This document shows, piece by piece, positions 50,651-59,705 of a stretch of DNA of 64,000 nt. The notes under the pieces are model-generated. The model saw nothing but the letters and a program-made list of their open reading frames with translations, had not been told where the DNA came from and did not search any database. The translations under genes and the position numbers were made by a program. The first letter of the stretch is position 1. Every line of letters starts with the position of its first letter. This stretch comes from Pedobacter metabolipauper (GTDB taxonomy: Bacteria > Bacteroidota > Bacteroidia > Sphingobacteriales > Sphingobacteriaceae): contig NZ_SNYC01000004.1 of the NCBI RefSeq assembly GCF_004362715.1, positions 868,001-932,000 on the forward strand, given 5' to 3'.

Positions 50651-50855
50651 GGTTTGTGCTTTGATTTGTTGTTTCAAAGATGGAGCGATGCGCTTTAAAG
50701 TTCAATTAAATGATCTGAACACCTCAAATTATTATCCCAACTGGTTTTTAGGTTGCTATTCGTGATGATCATCGATTTAGGCAGGTTGGGATAATATTTT
50801 GGGTATTTGAAATAAGAAAGTATGCAGATGGAAATCCTTTTGATAGTTTTATAGC

Positions 50856-51869
50856 ATGAAGTTAACCCGGACTGTTTTTATCCATGTGATTTGCTGGATC
50901 GTTATTTTAGGTTATATATATGGCGGCTATCTGCTGAAGAATGTAGACTTTAGATATATCGCTTTTGGCATTTCAATTAGCCTGATCCAGGTTATCCAGT
51001 TTTATATTTGTTTTTTATGGGTATATCCTAATTATCTGAAACGGGGAAAGATCCCTCAGCTGATTGGCGGGGTCCTGATTTCCCTGCTTGTTTTTATTGT
51101 TTTACGGTATTTAATAGAGGAAGTCATTTATTTAGAATTGTGGGGTATTCACAATTATAGCAAGAATGTATCGCTCAGCTATTACCTTATAGATAATGTC
51201 TATTTCGGTAGTTCCTTTATTGCAATTTCTGCTGGCGTATGGAGTGTTCAGCGAAATTTTGAAACAGAACGGATGAACAGGAAGCTTAAGGATGAGGTGC
51301 TTAAAGCCGAGCTGGCGTTCTTAAAATCACAAATAAACCCTCATTTTTTATACAATACCCTAAACTACGTGTATTCTTTGGCTATGCCGGTTAGTGATCA
51401 GCTGGCCAATGCAATTTTGCGCCTTTCGGACTTGATGCGGTATACACTGACCGATAGTGCCGATGGTAAAGTAAGCCTGGTTAAGGAAGTGGAATACCTG
51501 AAGAGTTATATTGAACTTTTTAAGATGCGGTTTGAACCTAATTTTTATGTAGTGTTTACCACTGAAGGAATTGATGACACTCAAAAGATCGCTTCTTTAA
51601 TGCTAATTCCTTTTGTTGAAAATGCGTTTAAACATGGCGTGGTGAACGTTGATTCCGATCCGGTCCGGATTGAGATAAAGGTTCAGGATAAAAGGCTTAA
51701 ATTTGAGTTGAGCAACCGGATTAGCCGGGCGCTGAAAGATCACTCCAGTGGAATTGGTTTGGTTAATATTCAGCGAAGGCTGGACCTGATCTATCCGGGT
51801 GCTTATGAGCTTTTGATTTTAAATGATGGAAATACCTATAAAACCACACTTAATATAGATTTAAAATGA
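50856..51869 (+). CDS. LytS-type sensor histidine kinase
   Basis: A 337-residue kinase with four N-terminal membrane helices (residues 5-130) and the His_kinase domain. The phosphoacceptor is His163 in KSQINPHFLYNTLN, and the ATPase region includes PFVENAFKHGV and GIGLVNIQRRLDLIYPG. It lacks an extra sensor domain. The stop overlaps the start of the LytTR regulator (ATGA at 51866), forming a classic two-component pair. The signal is unknown. Confidence 0.9.
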   Translation: MKLTRTVFIHVICWIVILGYIYGGYLLKNVDFRYIAFGISISLIQVIQFYICFLWVYPNYLKRGKIPQLIGGVLISLLVFIVLRYLIEEVIYLELWGIHNYSKNVSLSYYLIDNVYFGSSFIAISAGVWSVQRNFETERMNRKLKDEVLKAELAFLKSQINPHFLYNTLNYVYSLAMPVSDQLANAILRLSDLMRYTLTDSADGKVSLVKEVEYLKSYIELFKMRFEPNFYVVFTTEGIDDTQKIASLMLIPFVENAFKHGVVNVDSDPVRIEIKVQDKRLKFELSNRISRALKDHSSGIGLVNIQRRLDLIYPGAYELLILNDGNTYKTTLNIDLK

Positions 51870-52582
51870 TCCGTTGCCTTGCTGTTGATGATGAAGCTTA
51901 TGCTTCGGAAATTATTGCGACTTACATTCGCAAAACGCCTTTTCTGGAATTGGTTGGTACAACGACAGATCCTTTTGCTGCGTTAAGTATGGTTCAGGAC
52001 GGGAAGGTTGACCTGGTGTTTCTGGATATCCAGATGCCTGAGCTAACGGGGATCCAGTTTCTGAAGATCTGCGGTGGTAAGTGTAAGGTGATCTTAACCA
52101 CGGCCTATCCGGAATATGCACTGGATGGATTTGATCTGGATGTTGTTGATTATTTGCTGAAGCCTGTTTCTTATGAGCGCTTTTATCAGGCCGTTTCCAA
52201 GGTACAGCAGCTGATGCCTGTACTTCATGAGGCACCAGGTTTACCTGTTGCTGATCCGGGTTCGTCTAATGATTTTATCTTCATTAAGGGTGACGCCAAG
52301 AATAAGTTTATCAAAATTGATTTTAAAGACATCCTGTTTGTGGAGGGCCTTAAGAATTATGTTTCCATTTATACGGCTTCTCAGCGGATCATTACCTACC
52401 AGACACTTCGGGATCTGGAAACGATATTGCCCTGTCCGCCATTTTATAGGGTGCATAAATCGTATATTCTATCCATTGAGAAGATTAAAATGATTGATGG
52501 CAACGCGGTTTTCATCGCGGAGCATGTGATCCCAATTGGTGAAACCTATAGGGATTCTTTCTTTAAAATGATCCGGGAATAA
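51866..52582 (+). CDS. LytTR family response regulator
   Basis: A 238-residue regulator: receiver domain in residues 1-118 (CLAVDDEAYASEII, phospho-accepting Asp54 in LVFLDIQMPE, Lys in YLLKPVSYERF) and a C-terminal LytTR DNA-binding domain, residues 135-236 (FIKGDAKNKFIKI, YVSIYTASQRIITYQTL, FYRVHKSYILS). It is partner of the LytS kinase before it. Genes of the lysis-like cassette begin 225 bases downstream in the same direction and are possible targets. Confidence 0.92.
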   Translation: MIRCLAVDDEAYASEIIATYIRKTPFLELVGTTTDPFAALSMVQDGKVDLVFLDIQMPELTGIQFLKICGGKCKVILTTAYPEYALDGFDLDVVDYLLKPVSYERFYQAVSKVQQLMPVLHEAPGLPVADPGSSNDFIFIKGDAKNKFIKIDFKDILFVEGLKNYVSIYTASQRIITYQTLRDLETILPCPPFYRVHKSYILSIEKIKMIDGNAVFIAEHVIPIGETYRDSFFKMIRE

Positions 52583-52644
52583 CCGGACCTGTCTATTTTT
52601 CATTAAAAAAATAAGTTATTCTGTTGTCTGCTAAGCTGGTTTTA

Positions 52645-52681
52645 CCCCGCTAAAGGGGAGGGGGTTCCGTATGCGCGGAAC
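52645..52681. promoter_or_regulatory. Two hairpins upstream of the DUF6266 cassette
   Basis: CCCC-GCTAAA-GGGG (52645-52658) is followed at once by GTTCCG-TATGCG-CGGAAC (52664-52681). They are the only structured DNA between the LytTR gene and the DUF6266 gene. They could end the two-component transcript, be regulator sites, or be a dispersed palindromic repeat. Confidence 0.4.
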
Positions 52682-52807
52682 TGCCATGCCTCTTTCCGAA
52701 TTCTTCTATTTGTATCGTAATGTTTGTGAAAGCGGGAAGCTATACAAGACGCAATCACCATTACAACAATGCAAATTAACAGAATAATTCACTTAAACTT
52801 TTGGCCT

Positions 52808-53458
52808 ATGGGCATTATCAGAGGGGGAATCCTTGGAGGGTTCCGAAACAAGACAGGATCTGTAATCGGATCAAGCTGGCGAACGCTTGACGTGATTAAG
52901 GGCTTACCAAAATTAAGCGGTAAAGCACCTACTCAGTCACAATTGGAGCAGCAGGCCAAATTCGGATTGGTTACAGGCTTTTTAAGCTGGATCAGCAATT
53001 TGGTAGCGGTTGGTTATCGTTCATTGAGCGGGGTAGAAACAGAGATGAACGTCGCTGTTGCCTATCACTTGAAAAATGCGGTTACCGGTGTGTACCCAAA
53101 TTATGAACTGAACTACGGAAAGCTGATGTACAGCCGTGGGAAACTGGATTGGCCGCTTGAGTATTCAGTAGCTACTGCCCCAAATGCGAGCCTTGCTTTT
53201 ACCTGGAAGCACGAGGGGGAGGACTATGAGTTCATGTCTGCTACCGATCTGGTCACCGTACTGGTGTATAATCCTGAAAAAGACAGGTTTGTGCGGCTGG
53301 TAAATGCTGCCACAAGGTCTGAACAGGAGCTTAACCTGCAGCTGCCTGTCGCATTTGCCGGGGATACCGTGCATTGTTACCTGAGCTTTAAAAGTACGGT
53401 CAGGAAAGACCTGGTTTCCAGTACGATTTACATGGGGCAGATGGTGGTGCTTAATTAA
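52808..53458 (+). CDS. DUF6266 family protein
   Basis: About 216 residues, soluble, without a signal peptide. The N-terminus MGIIRGGILGGFRNKTGSVIGSSW shows the Gly-rich repeat typical of the Bacteroidota DUF6266 family (quoted here in parts: GGILGGFRNKTGSVIG). It is followed by PTQSQLEQQAKFGLV and, later, GVYPNYELNYGKLMYSRGKL. The ATG at 52808 aligns with this family start; an upstream in-frame ATG at 52769 would add 13 atypical residues. Function is unknown. It precedes holin-like, CHAP and spanin-like genes and could be cargo or an unrelated neighbour. Confidence 0.8.
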   Translation: MGIIRGGILGGFRNKTGSVIGSSWRTLDVIKGLPKLSGKAPTQSQLEQQAKFGLVTGFLSWISNLVAVGYRSLSGVETEMNVAVAYHLKNAVTGVYPNYELNYGKLMYSRGKLDWPLEYSVATAPNASLAFTWKHEGEDYEFMSATDLVTVLVYNPEKDRFVRLVNAATRSEQELNLQLPVAFAGDTVHCYLSFKSTVRKDLVSSTIYMGQMVVLN

Positions 53459-53583
53459 CCGTTTAATTTAATCAATACCGTTTCGGAATAAGTGGATCCT
53501 ATACAGGCGGACAAACAACGTATAGCGCAAAAAATAGCATCTCTTCACCGGAATGGTATTGTTCATTCTTAAAAACACAAAAT

Positions 53584-53961
53584 ATGAAAGATTTAGATTC
53601 AGGATCGGGAGGTCCGGGAAGAACGGTGCTCATTCTGGTTGAGACCGTCGGGCTGCTGGTTGCCGGTTTTTTAAGCTGGCATTTGCTGCAGCGATTTATA
53701 CAGCATTCGGATCTGACGGCTGGTTATGTTGATCCAAACATTTGGCTGCTGATCTTATTGTCTATCATTACTTTTTTAGGCAGTGTTGGCTTATGCTGGT
53801 GGCTGTTGAGACGTTTCTGGATGGTGATGGCTTTGCCTGCCCTGGAAATAATGGTTTTACGCTTTAAAGATATGAAACTATGGCATCAGTTAGGTTTTTT
53901 CTGGTTATCATTTGCTTTGTTGTTGCTGGCGCTGGTAATGTGCCTGGCAGCAATTTGCTAG
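53584..53961 (+). CDS. Small three-helix membrane protein, holin-like
   Basis: A 125-residue protein with three hydrophobic helices (about residues 14-36, 53-76 and 98-123), a short polar N-terminus (MKDLDSGSGGPGR) and basic residues between helices 2 and 3. Size and topology fit class I holins, though no family signature was recognised. Its last 82 bases overlap the CHAP gene in another frame, and a spanin-like gene follows, which is the order of phage lysis cassettes. It could equally be an unrelated small membrane protein. Confidence 0.55.
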   Translation: MKDLDSGSGGPGRTVLILVETVGLLVAGFLSWHLLQRFIQHSDLTAGYVDPNIWLLILLSIITFLGSVGLCWWLLRRFWMVMALPALEIMVLRFKDMKLWHQLGFFWLSFALLLLALVMCLAAIC

Positions 53962-54386
53962 GCGTAGCGACTGCGGAGCTTGGGGTTCATGAGGTTGGCG
54001 GCAACAACGCTGGTGCCCGGGTAGAAACTTACCTGGCTGCCGTTGGCTTGAAAAAGCCCGAGCCCTGGTGTGCTGCGTTTGTGTCCTGGGTTTTTAAGCA
54101 ATGCGGATATGCAAAGCCACGTACGGGCTGGTCGCCAGCTTTGTTCCCTGACCGGCTTGTGGTTAAAAAGCCGGTACCCGGCTGCGTATTTGGGATTTAT
54201 TTTCCTGAATTAAAAAGGATCGGGCATTGTGGTTTTGTAACGCAGGTTAAAGGAGATTGGATAGGCACAATTGAAGGCAATACCAATGTTTCTGGCGGGA
54301 GGGAAGGTGATGGTGTTTACAGGCGGACCCGGCATGTGCGGACGATCTGTAAAGTGGCGGATTATTCTAAATCTGATAACTTATGA
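53880..54386 (+). CDS. CHAP-domain peptidoglycan hydrolase, endolysin-like
   Basis: A 168-residue protein with a CHAP fold: Cys64 in PWCAAFVSWVF, His116 in RIGHCGFV and Glu132/Asn134 in IEGNTN form the expected catalytic set. It would cleave peptidoglycan amide bonds (amidase or endopeptidase). From ATG 53880 it has a hydrophobic N-terminus (FFLVIICFVVAGAG), giving a signal peptide, but this lies wholly inside the upstream gene. A TTG at 53955 would give a signal-less enzyme needing a holin. Four-base overlap with the next gene. Confidence 0.78.
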   Translation: MASVRFFLVIICFVVAGAGNVPGSNLLGVATAELGVHEVGGNNAGARVETYLAAVGLKKPEPWCAAFVSWVFKQCGYAKPRTGWSPALFPDRLVVKKPVPGCVFGIYFPELKRIGHCGFVTQVKGDWIGTIEGNTNVSGGREGDGVYRRTRHVRTICKVADYSKSDNL

Positions 54387-54916
54387 AAACAATATTGATT
54401 TTGTCTATACTGCTTAGTTTGGGATGCGGAATCTTTAAACGAACAACGAAAGATGTTGTAGCGCGGAGTGACCATTTGAAACAGCAAAGTGTAAGGGAGC
54501 AGTCTGAGGAGTTAAAAGTGAACCGGGAAGATAAAGTTATATCGGTTTCCAGGGATTCGTCAAAGACAGATCTCAAGCTGCGGATCTGGCCTAAAGGGCC
54601 ATTCTCTTTTTCTTTAGTGCATGGCTTTTCCGGTGTTGCTGATAGCCTGGATCTTGAAGGAGCTTTTTTAAGAACAGGGGTTGTTTCTCAGGATATGCTT
54701 AAGAAAGAAAAGGTGCTGAAACAAGGAGCGCTGAAAACCGTAGCGCTGAAGGAGCAGGAAAAGAAAATACGTGAGGAACACCGGGTTTCAGTGCCTTCCT
54801 TTAACTGGCTTTTTTACGCAGGAATTGTCCTGGTCATTTGGGTCTGTTACCGGATGGGTATATTTCTAAGCTTTGGAACTTATTTAAAAGGAATTGTCCG
54901 GAAGCTATGGCATTAG
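54383..54916 (+). CDS. Lipobox plus C-terminal membrane helix protein, u-spanin-like
   Basis: A 177-residue protein. The N-terminus is a lipoprotein signal with Cys15 (ILLSLGCGIFKR). The middle is charged and probably helical (KQGALKTVALKEQEKKIREE), and residues 143-165 form one membrane helix (WLFYAGIVLVIWVCY) with a basic C-terminal tail. Lipid anchor in the outer membrane plus inner-membrane helix is the topology of unimolecular spanins, which fuse the two membranes in the last step of phage lysis. The lipobox is slightly non-canonical (Leu at -2). Start overlaps the CHAP stop. Confidence 0.6.
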   Translation: MKTILILSILLSLGCGIFKRTTKDVVARSDHLKQQSVREQSEELKVNREDKVISVSRDSSKTDLKLRIWPKGPFSFSLVHGFSGVADSLDLEGAFLRTGVVSQDMLKKEKVLKQGALKTVALKEQEKKIREEHRVSVPSFNWLFYAGIVLVIWVCYRMGIFLSFGTYLKGIVRKLWH

Positions 54917-54961
54917 GAACGTGCAATTTAGCCATTTCGGTAGATTTGAAGACCGAAAAAA

Positions 54962-54987
54962 GGGGTGCTCCGGTTTGGATGCACCCC
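54962..54987. terminator. Intrinsic terminator between convergent operons
   Basis: GGGGTGCTCC ... GGA-T-GCACCCC (54962-54971 and 54977-54987) forms a GC-rich stem with one bulged T. On the minus strand it is followed by six T residues, so it ends the SusC-SusD transcript. A short T run on the + strand may let it also end the lysis-like cassette. Confidence 0.75.
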
Positions 54988-55017
54988 CTTTGTAGTTTAC
55001 TGGTCTCTCAGGTTATC

Positions 55018-56673
55018 TTAATTATATCCGTCGTTTTGGTCCAGGTTTATATTAAGCGTTCGTTGTACCTGTGGAATTGGGTACAGTGTACGGAATGCTG
55101 CGGATGGCTGGTGGTCCCACCAGGTTCCGGTATGGAATTTCCCAAAGCGGATAAGGTCATCTCTTCTGAATCCCTCAAAGATAAATTCTCTTCCGCGCTC
55201 TTCCAGAAGTTCATCCAGTGTTAGCGTGGCCGTTGTATAAGCACGTGTTGCCCAGTCGGCAGTTGAGAAGGCCCTGCTTTTTGTGGCATTGATCAGATTT
55301 ACGGCTTCTGTAGTTGCTGTTCCGCTATTTTTACGCATCAGTGCTTCTGCTTTTGCGAAATAGACCCAGGTTAGGCGGTAGATATTCCAGTCTGTGCAAT
55401 TATAGTTAACATTAGCTGGTACCGGAACACCATTTACGATTCCGGGAAGCTGGTTTCCCAGTTTGTATTTGTTAAAGCGGACACCGCTATTTTCTTCTCC
55501 TTCGCTCATGTTGGAAACGGTTGATCCTGTTTTGTTCTTGCGGATGTTATCTACAAACACAATTTGCTGCTCACTATATTCGTTCCCTCCTTTTGCCAGT
55601 GCGGGCTGGCCATTGTCAAAACGAATCATTGGGCCTTCCAGCAGCCATCCTCTTTTTCTTAAATCGGCATTTTCGTATTTGGTAAACACGCCGGGAATTA
55701 ATACAATCCCATCATTTCCATTCCTTGCGCCACCGTAAATCTGATCCTGCTGGAAATGGTAGAATTCGCCAGTCCAGGATGGTTCAAATACAGCCAGCCG
55801 GAATTCGTATGCAATGGAGAAGATCACCTCTTTGGAAAGGTCGTTGTCTGGTTTAAACTGATCTATGATATTCGGATCCAGTGCCATAGCTCCATTTTGA
55901 CCACCTCCTGCATTGCTGATCAGCTTATCTGCTGCTGCAATACAATCGTCCCAGCGGGCAGTTCCGGTCCATACTTCTGCGTTTAAGTAGAGTTCTACGA
56001 GCATGGCGTATGCTCCCGCCTGTGTCATCCTTCCAATCATATTTCTGGATAGCGGAGGTGCTTTATCAATATTCTCTTTGATTTCCTTTTCAATGAAGGC
56101 AAAAACTTCTGCTCTTTTTAAGGTTGCCGGTTTTGCCGGGATGCCTACCTGTGTAACTACAGGAATGTTACCAAACAGATCCATCAGTTTAAGGTAATGA
56201 AAAGCGCGGAATAATTTAAGTTCTGCAATGTATTCATCTTTCTCGGTCTGTGTAATTCCCATTTGGGAAAGGCTTCGTTTTTCAAGGTTTTCAATAGGGT
56301 CATTACACAGGCCCATTCCCCAGTACATGAGTGACCAGGCATTGTTTAGCGGGCCGTCGTCACTTAACCAGGTATGGTAGTGCAGTCTTTTCCATTTTCC
56401 GCCATCTTCACCATGTCTGCCTTTGGTGGGCCAGGCCAGCTGGTCTCCGGAAAGTTCAGCGGGCCGCCACCAGCCGTCTTGTCCGGATGGGGTAACCCAG
56501 GCGTTTGCGTGGGTATACGGTCTTAAGACTGCTGAGAGAACTTCATTCTTATTGTTGTAGAAATTGTCAGTTACCAGCTGATCGTAAACGTTTTCATCTA
56601 ATTTAGTGCATCCGTTAAAGAGCAGCGGGGATGCCATTAGTGCGGTTAATAGTATCTTTTTATAATTTTTCAT
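55018..56673 (-). CDS. RagB/SusD family nutrient-binding lipoprotein
   Basis: About 551 residues. Lipoprotein signal with Cys22 (MASPLLFNGCTKLDEN). It has the SusD architecture: N-terminal SusD-like region with TPR-type helices (YWGMGLCNDPIENLE, AELKLFRAFHYLKLMDLFGN in two parts) and the C-terminal RagB/SusD domain (YRLTWVYFAKAEALMRK, LDELLEERGREFIFEG, RRDDLIRFGKF). It sits as a lid on its SusC partner and captures oligosaccharides or peptides at the cell surface. ATG 56673 is preferred over an in-frame TTG at 56682. No adjacent glycosidase indicates the substrate. Confidence 0.93.
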   Translation of the reverse strand: MKNYKKILLTALMASPLLFNGCTKLDENVYDQLVTDNFYNNKNEVLSAVLRPYTHANAWVTPSGQDGWWRPAELSGDQLAWPTKGRHGEDGGKWKRLHYHTWLSDDGPLNNAWSLMYWGMGLCNDPIENLEKRSLSQMGITQTEKDEYIAELKLFRAFHYLKLMDLFGNIPVVTQVGIPAKPATLKRAEVFAFIEKEIKENIDKAPPLSRNMIGRMTQAGAYAMLVELYLNAEVWTGTARWDDCIAAADKLISNAGGGQNGAMALDPNIIDQFKPDNDLSKEVIFSIAYEFRLAVFEPSWTGEFYHFQQDQIYGGARNGNDGIVLIPGVFTKYENADLRKRGWLLEGPMIRFDNGQPALAKGGNEYSEQQIVFVDNIRKNKTGSTVSNMSEGEENSGVRFNKYKLGNQLPGIVNGVPVPANVNYNCTDWNIYRLTWVYFAKAEALMRKNSGTATTEAVNLINATKSRAFSTADWATRAYTTATLTLDELLEERGREFIFEGFRRDDLIRFGKFHTGTWWDHQPSAAFRTLYPIPQVQRTLNINLDQNDGYN

Positions 56674-56684
56674 TTTCTTCAATA

Positions 56685-59600
56685 TTAAAATCCGAAACTA
56701 ACTCCAAACAAAAATTGTCGTGTACTTGGGTATGGGCCACGGCTGTCTATACCCGGACCTAAGCCGGTATCACTAACAAAGTCCGGATCATTTCCTGAGT
56801 ATTTGGTAAAGGTCACGAGATTTTGGCCGGTTACATAGGCCCTTAGGTTCCTGACATAATCATTTTTCATCTTAAACGTGTATCCAAGTGTTACCTCATC
56901 TATTTTAAGGAAACTTCCGCTTTCGATGTAGTAGTCTGAATACATGTAGGTATCCTTGATCTCTGCATATTTTGTAAAGGCACTGTTTAACAGGTTGGTT
57001 GACGTTCCATTTTTGTTTCCATACGAGATGGCCATGGTATTCAGGATGTCGTAATCTAATTTACTTCTTAAAAACACCCTCAGGTCAAATCCCTGGTATT
57101 TGAACGTATTGGTTAATGAGAGGTAATACTTTGGAATTGCGTTCCCGATTACAGCGAAATCTGTCTGATCTCTAAAGGCTGAAGTATTTATTTGTGCATT
57201 GGAAACAATTTCATTGTTCCTGTTATAGAACGTCCATTTTCCATCAGGTGTGAAGCCTGCAAAGCGTTTGCCCCAGAATTCACCCAGGTTCCGGCCTTCA
57301 TAGGTACGGATTGCTTGTCCAAGTGCTCCAAAGCCACCAATGTCGCCAAATGTTTTCAAATCCCTCTTGTATTCATCATCTGAATAGCTATCCAGTTTAT
57401 TTTTGGTGGTGCTGCCTACAAAGTCGATGTTCCACCTGAACTTACCTGTATTGATTGCATCGTAACTTAGGGCCAGCTCTATACCTTTTGCAGATATGGT
57501 GCCGACATTGGTATAGATGGAAGACTGGATAAATGGTGGTTGAGGGGAGGTGTAGGTATCCAAAAGATCTTTAGTTTTTCTATTGTATACATCAATTGAA
57601 CCGGATAGTTTATTGTTCAATACGGTAAAATCAATACCTATATTGGTTTCTTGTTTTTTCTCCCATTTTAAGTTGGGATTTGGATTTCTGTTTGGTCCGT
57701 AAGTCTGCAGGTATTCGTTTGTTGGGAACCTGTAGATACCTCCTCCTCCGAGTGTAACCAAAGATGCGTAGTTGGCAAAGCCGGAGTTTCCGGTTTCACC
57801 ATAACCGGCCCTTAGTTTTAGGTTGCCTACAAAAGAGACATCATCCATAAAGTCTTCTTCGGTAACGTTCCATCCTGCTGATACGGCCGGGAAGCTTGCC
57901 CATTTGTTATTTACCCCAAATCTGGATGAACCTTCTCTTCTTAAGGAGGCCTGGGCAAAATATTTAGAGCCGAAGGAATAATTGATCCTTCCAAGGAATG
58001 CAATTAACGTATTGTCGTTCTTGTAACTTCCTATTCCGATCCGGTTCAATGCAACGGGTACACTTCCGAGGTTGTTGTCTTCAAAAACATCATTTACATA
58101 ACCCCTGTTGTTTGCATTAAAGCCCTCATTTACCTCATAGCGATAGCTATATACCGCTATGGCAGTCAGATTATGATTGGTGCCTATTTTTCTGGTGTAT
58201 TCTATGGTAGGTTCTACGTTGAAATTTTGTTCTAATGCCGTTGTTCTGGCCGCGTATCCTCCATTTGGCGCGTTGCTGTTTTCTACAGAGTTCTGGCTTG
58301 CGCGGTCCCGGTATTCACTTCCGATGGTTGCGTTTCGCTGAACTGCACCGAATACAGAGCCTTTTAATCCGGGAATGATCTCCAGGGTCATTTTTCCGTC
58401 TACCGAACTGGTTTGCTGCTGCAGCCTGTTTTTTTCCTGCTGCAGTCTGGCTACTTCATTGGTAATGTTCCGGGTAAACAGGAAGGAGCCATCGGGGTTA
58501 AAGAACGATTCAGTAGGGTTTTTGGTCAGCACGTTTTCCCAGCCTCCTCCTCCGAGCAGGTTAGCCCTGTTGAAGTTTGTAGCAATGTTAAATTGCGAAG
58601 TTAACTTGTCTTTTAAGCCTGTTTGTGCCAGGCTTAGCCGGATGCTGTATTCTTTCCTTGCGTTTTCTTTTGCAAAGCCCTGCAAGTCACGATAATTCAA
58701 ACTGGCCCTGTATGTTGCATTGGTACTACCTCCTGAAACGGCAAGATTATGGTTCATAGACACATTGTCTTTGTTGATCAGGTCTTCAAAGTAGTCAAAG
58801 TCGCCTCCAAAATCGGTTACCACATACTCGCCGCTTGCAATTCTTGACCTAAGTTCTGCAGCGTTCATGAAGTCTGGTTTCCTGGCAAGCCGCTCTGTAC
58901 GTGCATAAGCATTATAATCGAATACAGAAGGTCCGGTTTTACCTTTCTTTGTGGTGATGAGGATTACCCCGGCATTGGCCCGGGTTCCGTAAACGGCGGC
59001 GCTTGATCCGTCTTTAAGTACGGTTATGGATTCTACATCATCTTGCTGGATCAGATCGAGGTTTCCGCCAGGGATTCCGTCGATAACGATCAGCGGGCTT
59101 TGGCTGCCGACCAAAGAGGTAACACCCCTGAGCTGGATGCCAACGCCAGAGTTCGGGTTGGTTCCTGAGGTGCGGGTAACCTGGAGGCCGGCTACTTTAC
59201 CGATAAGAAGATCTAAAGGGTTTCTAGATCCGCTTTGGCGGAATTGAGAAGAGTCTACCTTGGTAATGGCAGAGGTAATTTCCCTTTGATTAATGGAGCC
59301 ATAACCAATTACCACGACTTCATCCAGCTTGCTTCCTTCCGCAGGCAGGAGCCTGGCGTTGAAGGTTGTTTGTGTACCGGCTTTAACAGTTTGTGTTGTA
59401 TAGCCGATATAAGAAAATTGGATCAGGTCATTTTCTGAGGTCACTTCAATGCTGTATCTTCCTGAGGCATCCGTTACGGTGCTTTTTCCAGTTGTAGTGT
59501 TTTTTATACCTACACCGGGCAGGGGAATTCCTGTGTCATCCCGTATGATTCCTGTCATGATCCTTTGCACTGTAGCGGGGCGCCATGGGATGCTTTTGTT

Positions 59601-59705
59601 GCTGAACTCATTCTGGGCTAACAGGTCTGAGTTCATGGAAAGGGCAGGGGAACTGAGCAAAATTATTGCAGAGTACCCCATGATTTTAAGTAAATTAATT
59701 TTCAT
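56685..59705 (-). CDS. SusC/RagA family TonB-linked outer-membrane transporter
   Basis: A 1006-residue TonB-dependent receptor. Signal peptide up to about residue 30, then a carboxypeptidase-regulatory-like beta domain (residues 48-130, GIIRDDTGIPLPGVGI). The TonB-box/plug entrance KLDEVVVIGYG and plug domain (residues 140-250, LRGVTSLVGSQSPLIVIDG split, SITVLKDGSSAAVYGTRAN) follow, then the barrel, ending in FGVSFGF. It imports the ligand delivered by the SusD protein encoded just downstream. A perfect inverted repeat lies about 235 bases upstream at its likely promoter. Confidence 0.95.
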   Translation of the reverse strand: MKINLLKIMGYSAIILLSSPALSMNSDLLAQNEFSNKSIPWRPATVQRIMTGIIRDDTGIPLPGVGIKNTTTGKSTVTDASGRYSIEVTSENDLIQFSYIGYTTQTVKAGTQTTFNARLLPAEGSKLDEVVVIGYGSINQREITSAITKVDSSQFRQSGSRNPLDLLIGKVAGLQVTRTSGTNPNSGVGIQLRGVTSLVGSQSPLIVIDGIPGGNLDLIQQDDVESITVLKDGSSAAVYGTRANAGVILITTKKGKTGPSVFDYNAYARTERLARKPDFMNAAELRSRIASGEYVVTDFGGDFDYFEDLINKDNVSMNHNLAVSGGSTNATYRASLNYRDLQGFAKENARKEYSIRLSLAQTGLKDKLTSQFNIATNFNRANLLGGGGWENVLTKNPTESFFNPDGSFLFTRNITNEVARLQQEKNRLQQQTSSVDGKMTLEIIPGLKGSVFGAVQRNATIGSEYRDRASQNSVENSNAPNGGYAARTTALEQNFNVEPTIEYTRKIGTNHNLTAIAVYSYRYEVNEGFNANNRGYVNDVFEDNNLGSVPVALNRIGIGSYKNDNTLIAFLGRINYSFGSKYFAQASLRREGSSRFGVNNKWASFPAVSAGWNVTEEDFMDDVSFVGNLKLRAGYGETGNSGFANYASLVTLGGGGIYRFPTNEYLQTYGPNRNPNPNLKWEKKQETNIGIDFTVLNNKLSGSIDVYNRKTKDLLDTYTSPQPPFIQSSIYTNVGTISAKGIELALSYDAINTGKFRWNIDFVGSTTKNKLDSYSDDEYKRDLKTFGDIGGFGALGQAIRTYEGRNLGEFWGKRFAGFTPDGKWTFYNRNNEIVSNAQINTSAFRDQTDFAVIGNAIPKYYLSLTNTFKYQGFDLRVFLRSKLDYDILNTMAISYGNKNGTSTNLLNSAFTKYAEIKDTYMYSDYYIESGSFLKIDEVTLGYTFKMKNDYVRNLRAYVTGQNLVTFTKYSGNDPDFVSDTGLGPGIDSRGPYPSTRQFLFGVSFGF

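Noticed and set aside
52808..54916. An integrated prophage
   Set aside because: Only lysis-like functions are found; no integrase, capsid, tail, portal or attachment-site repeats are seen within the window.
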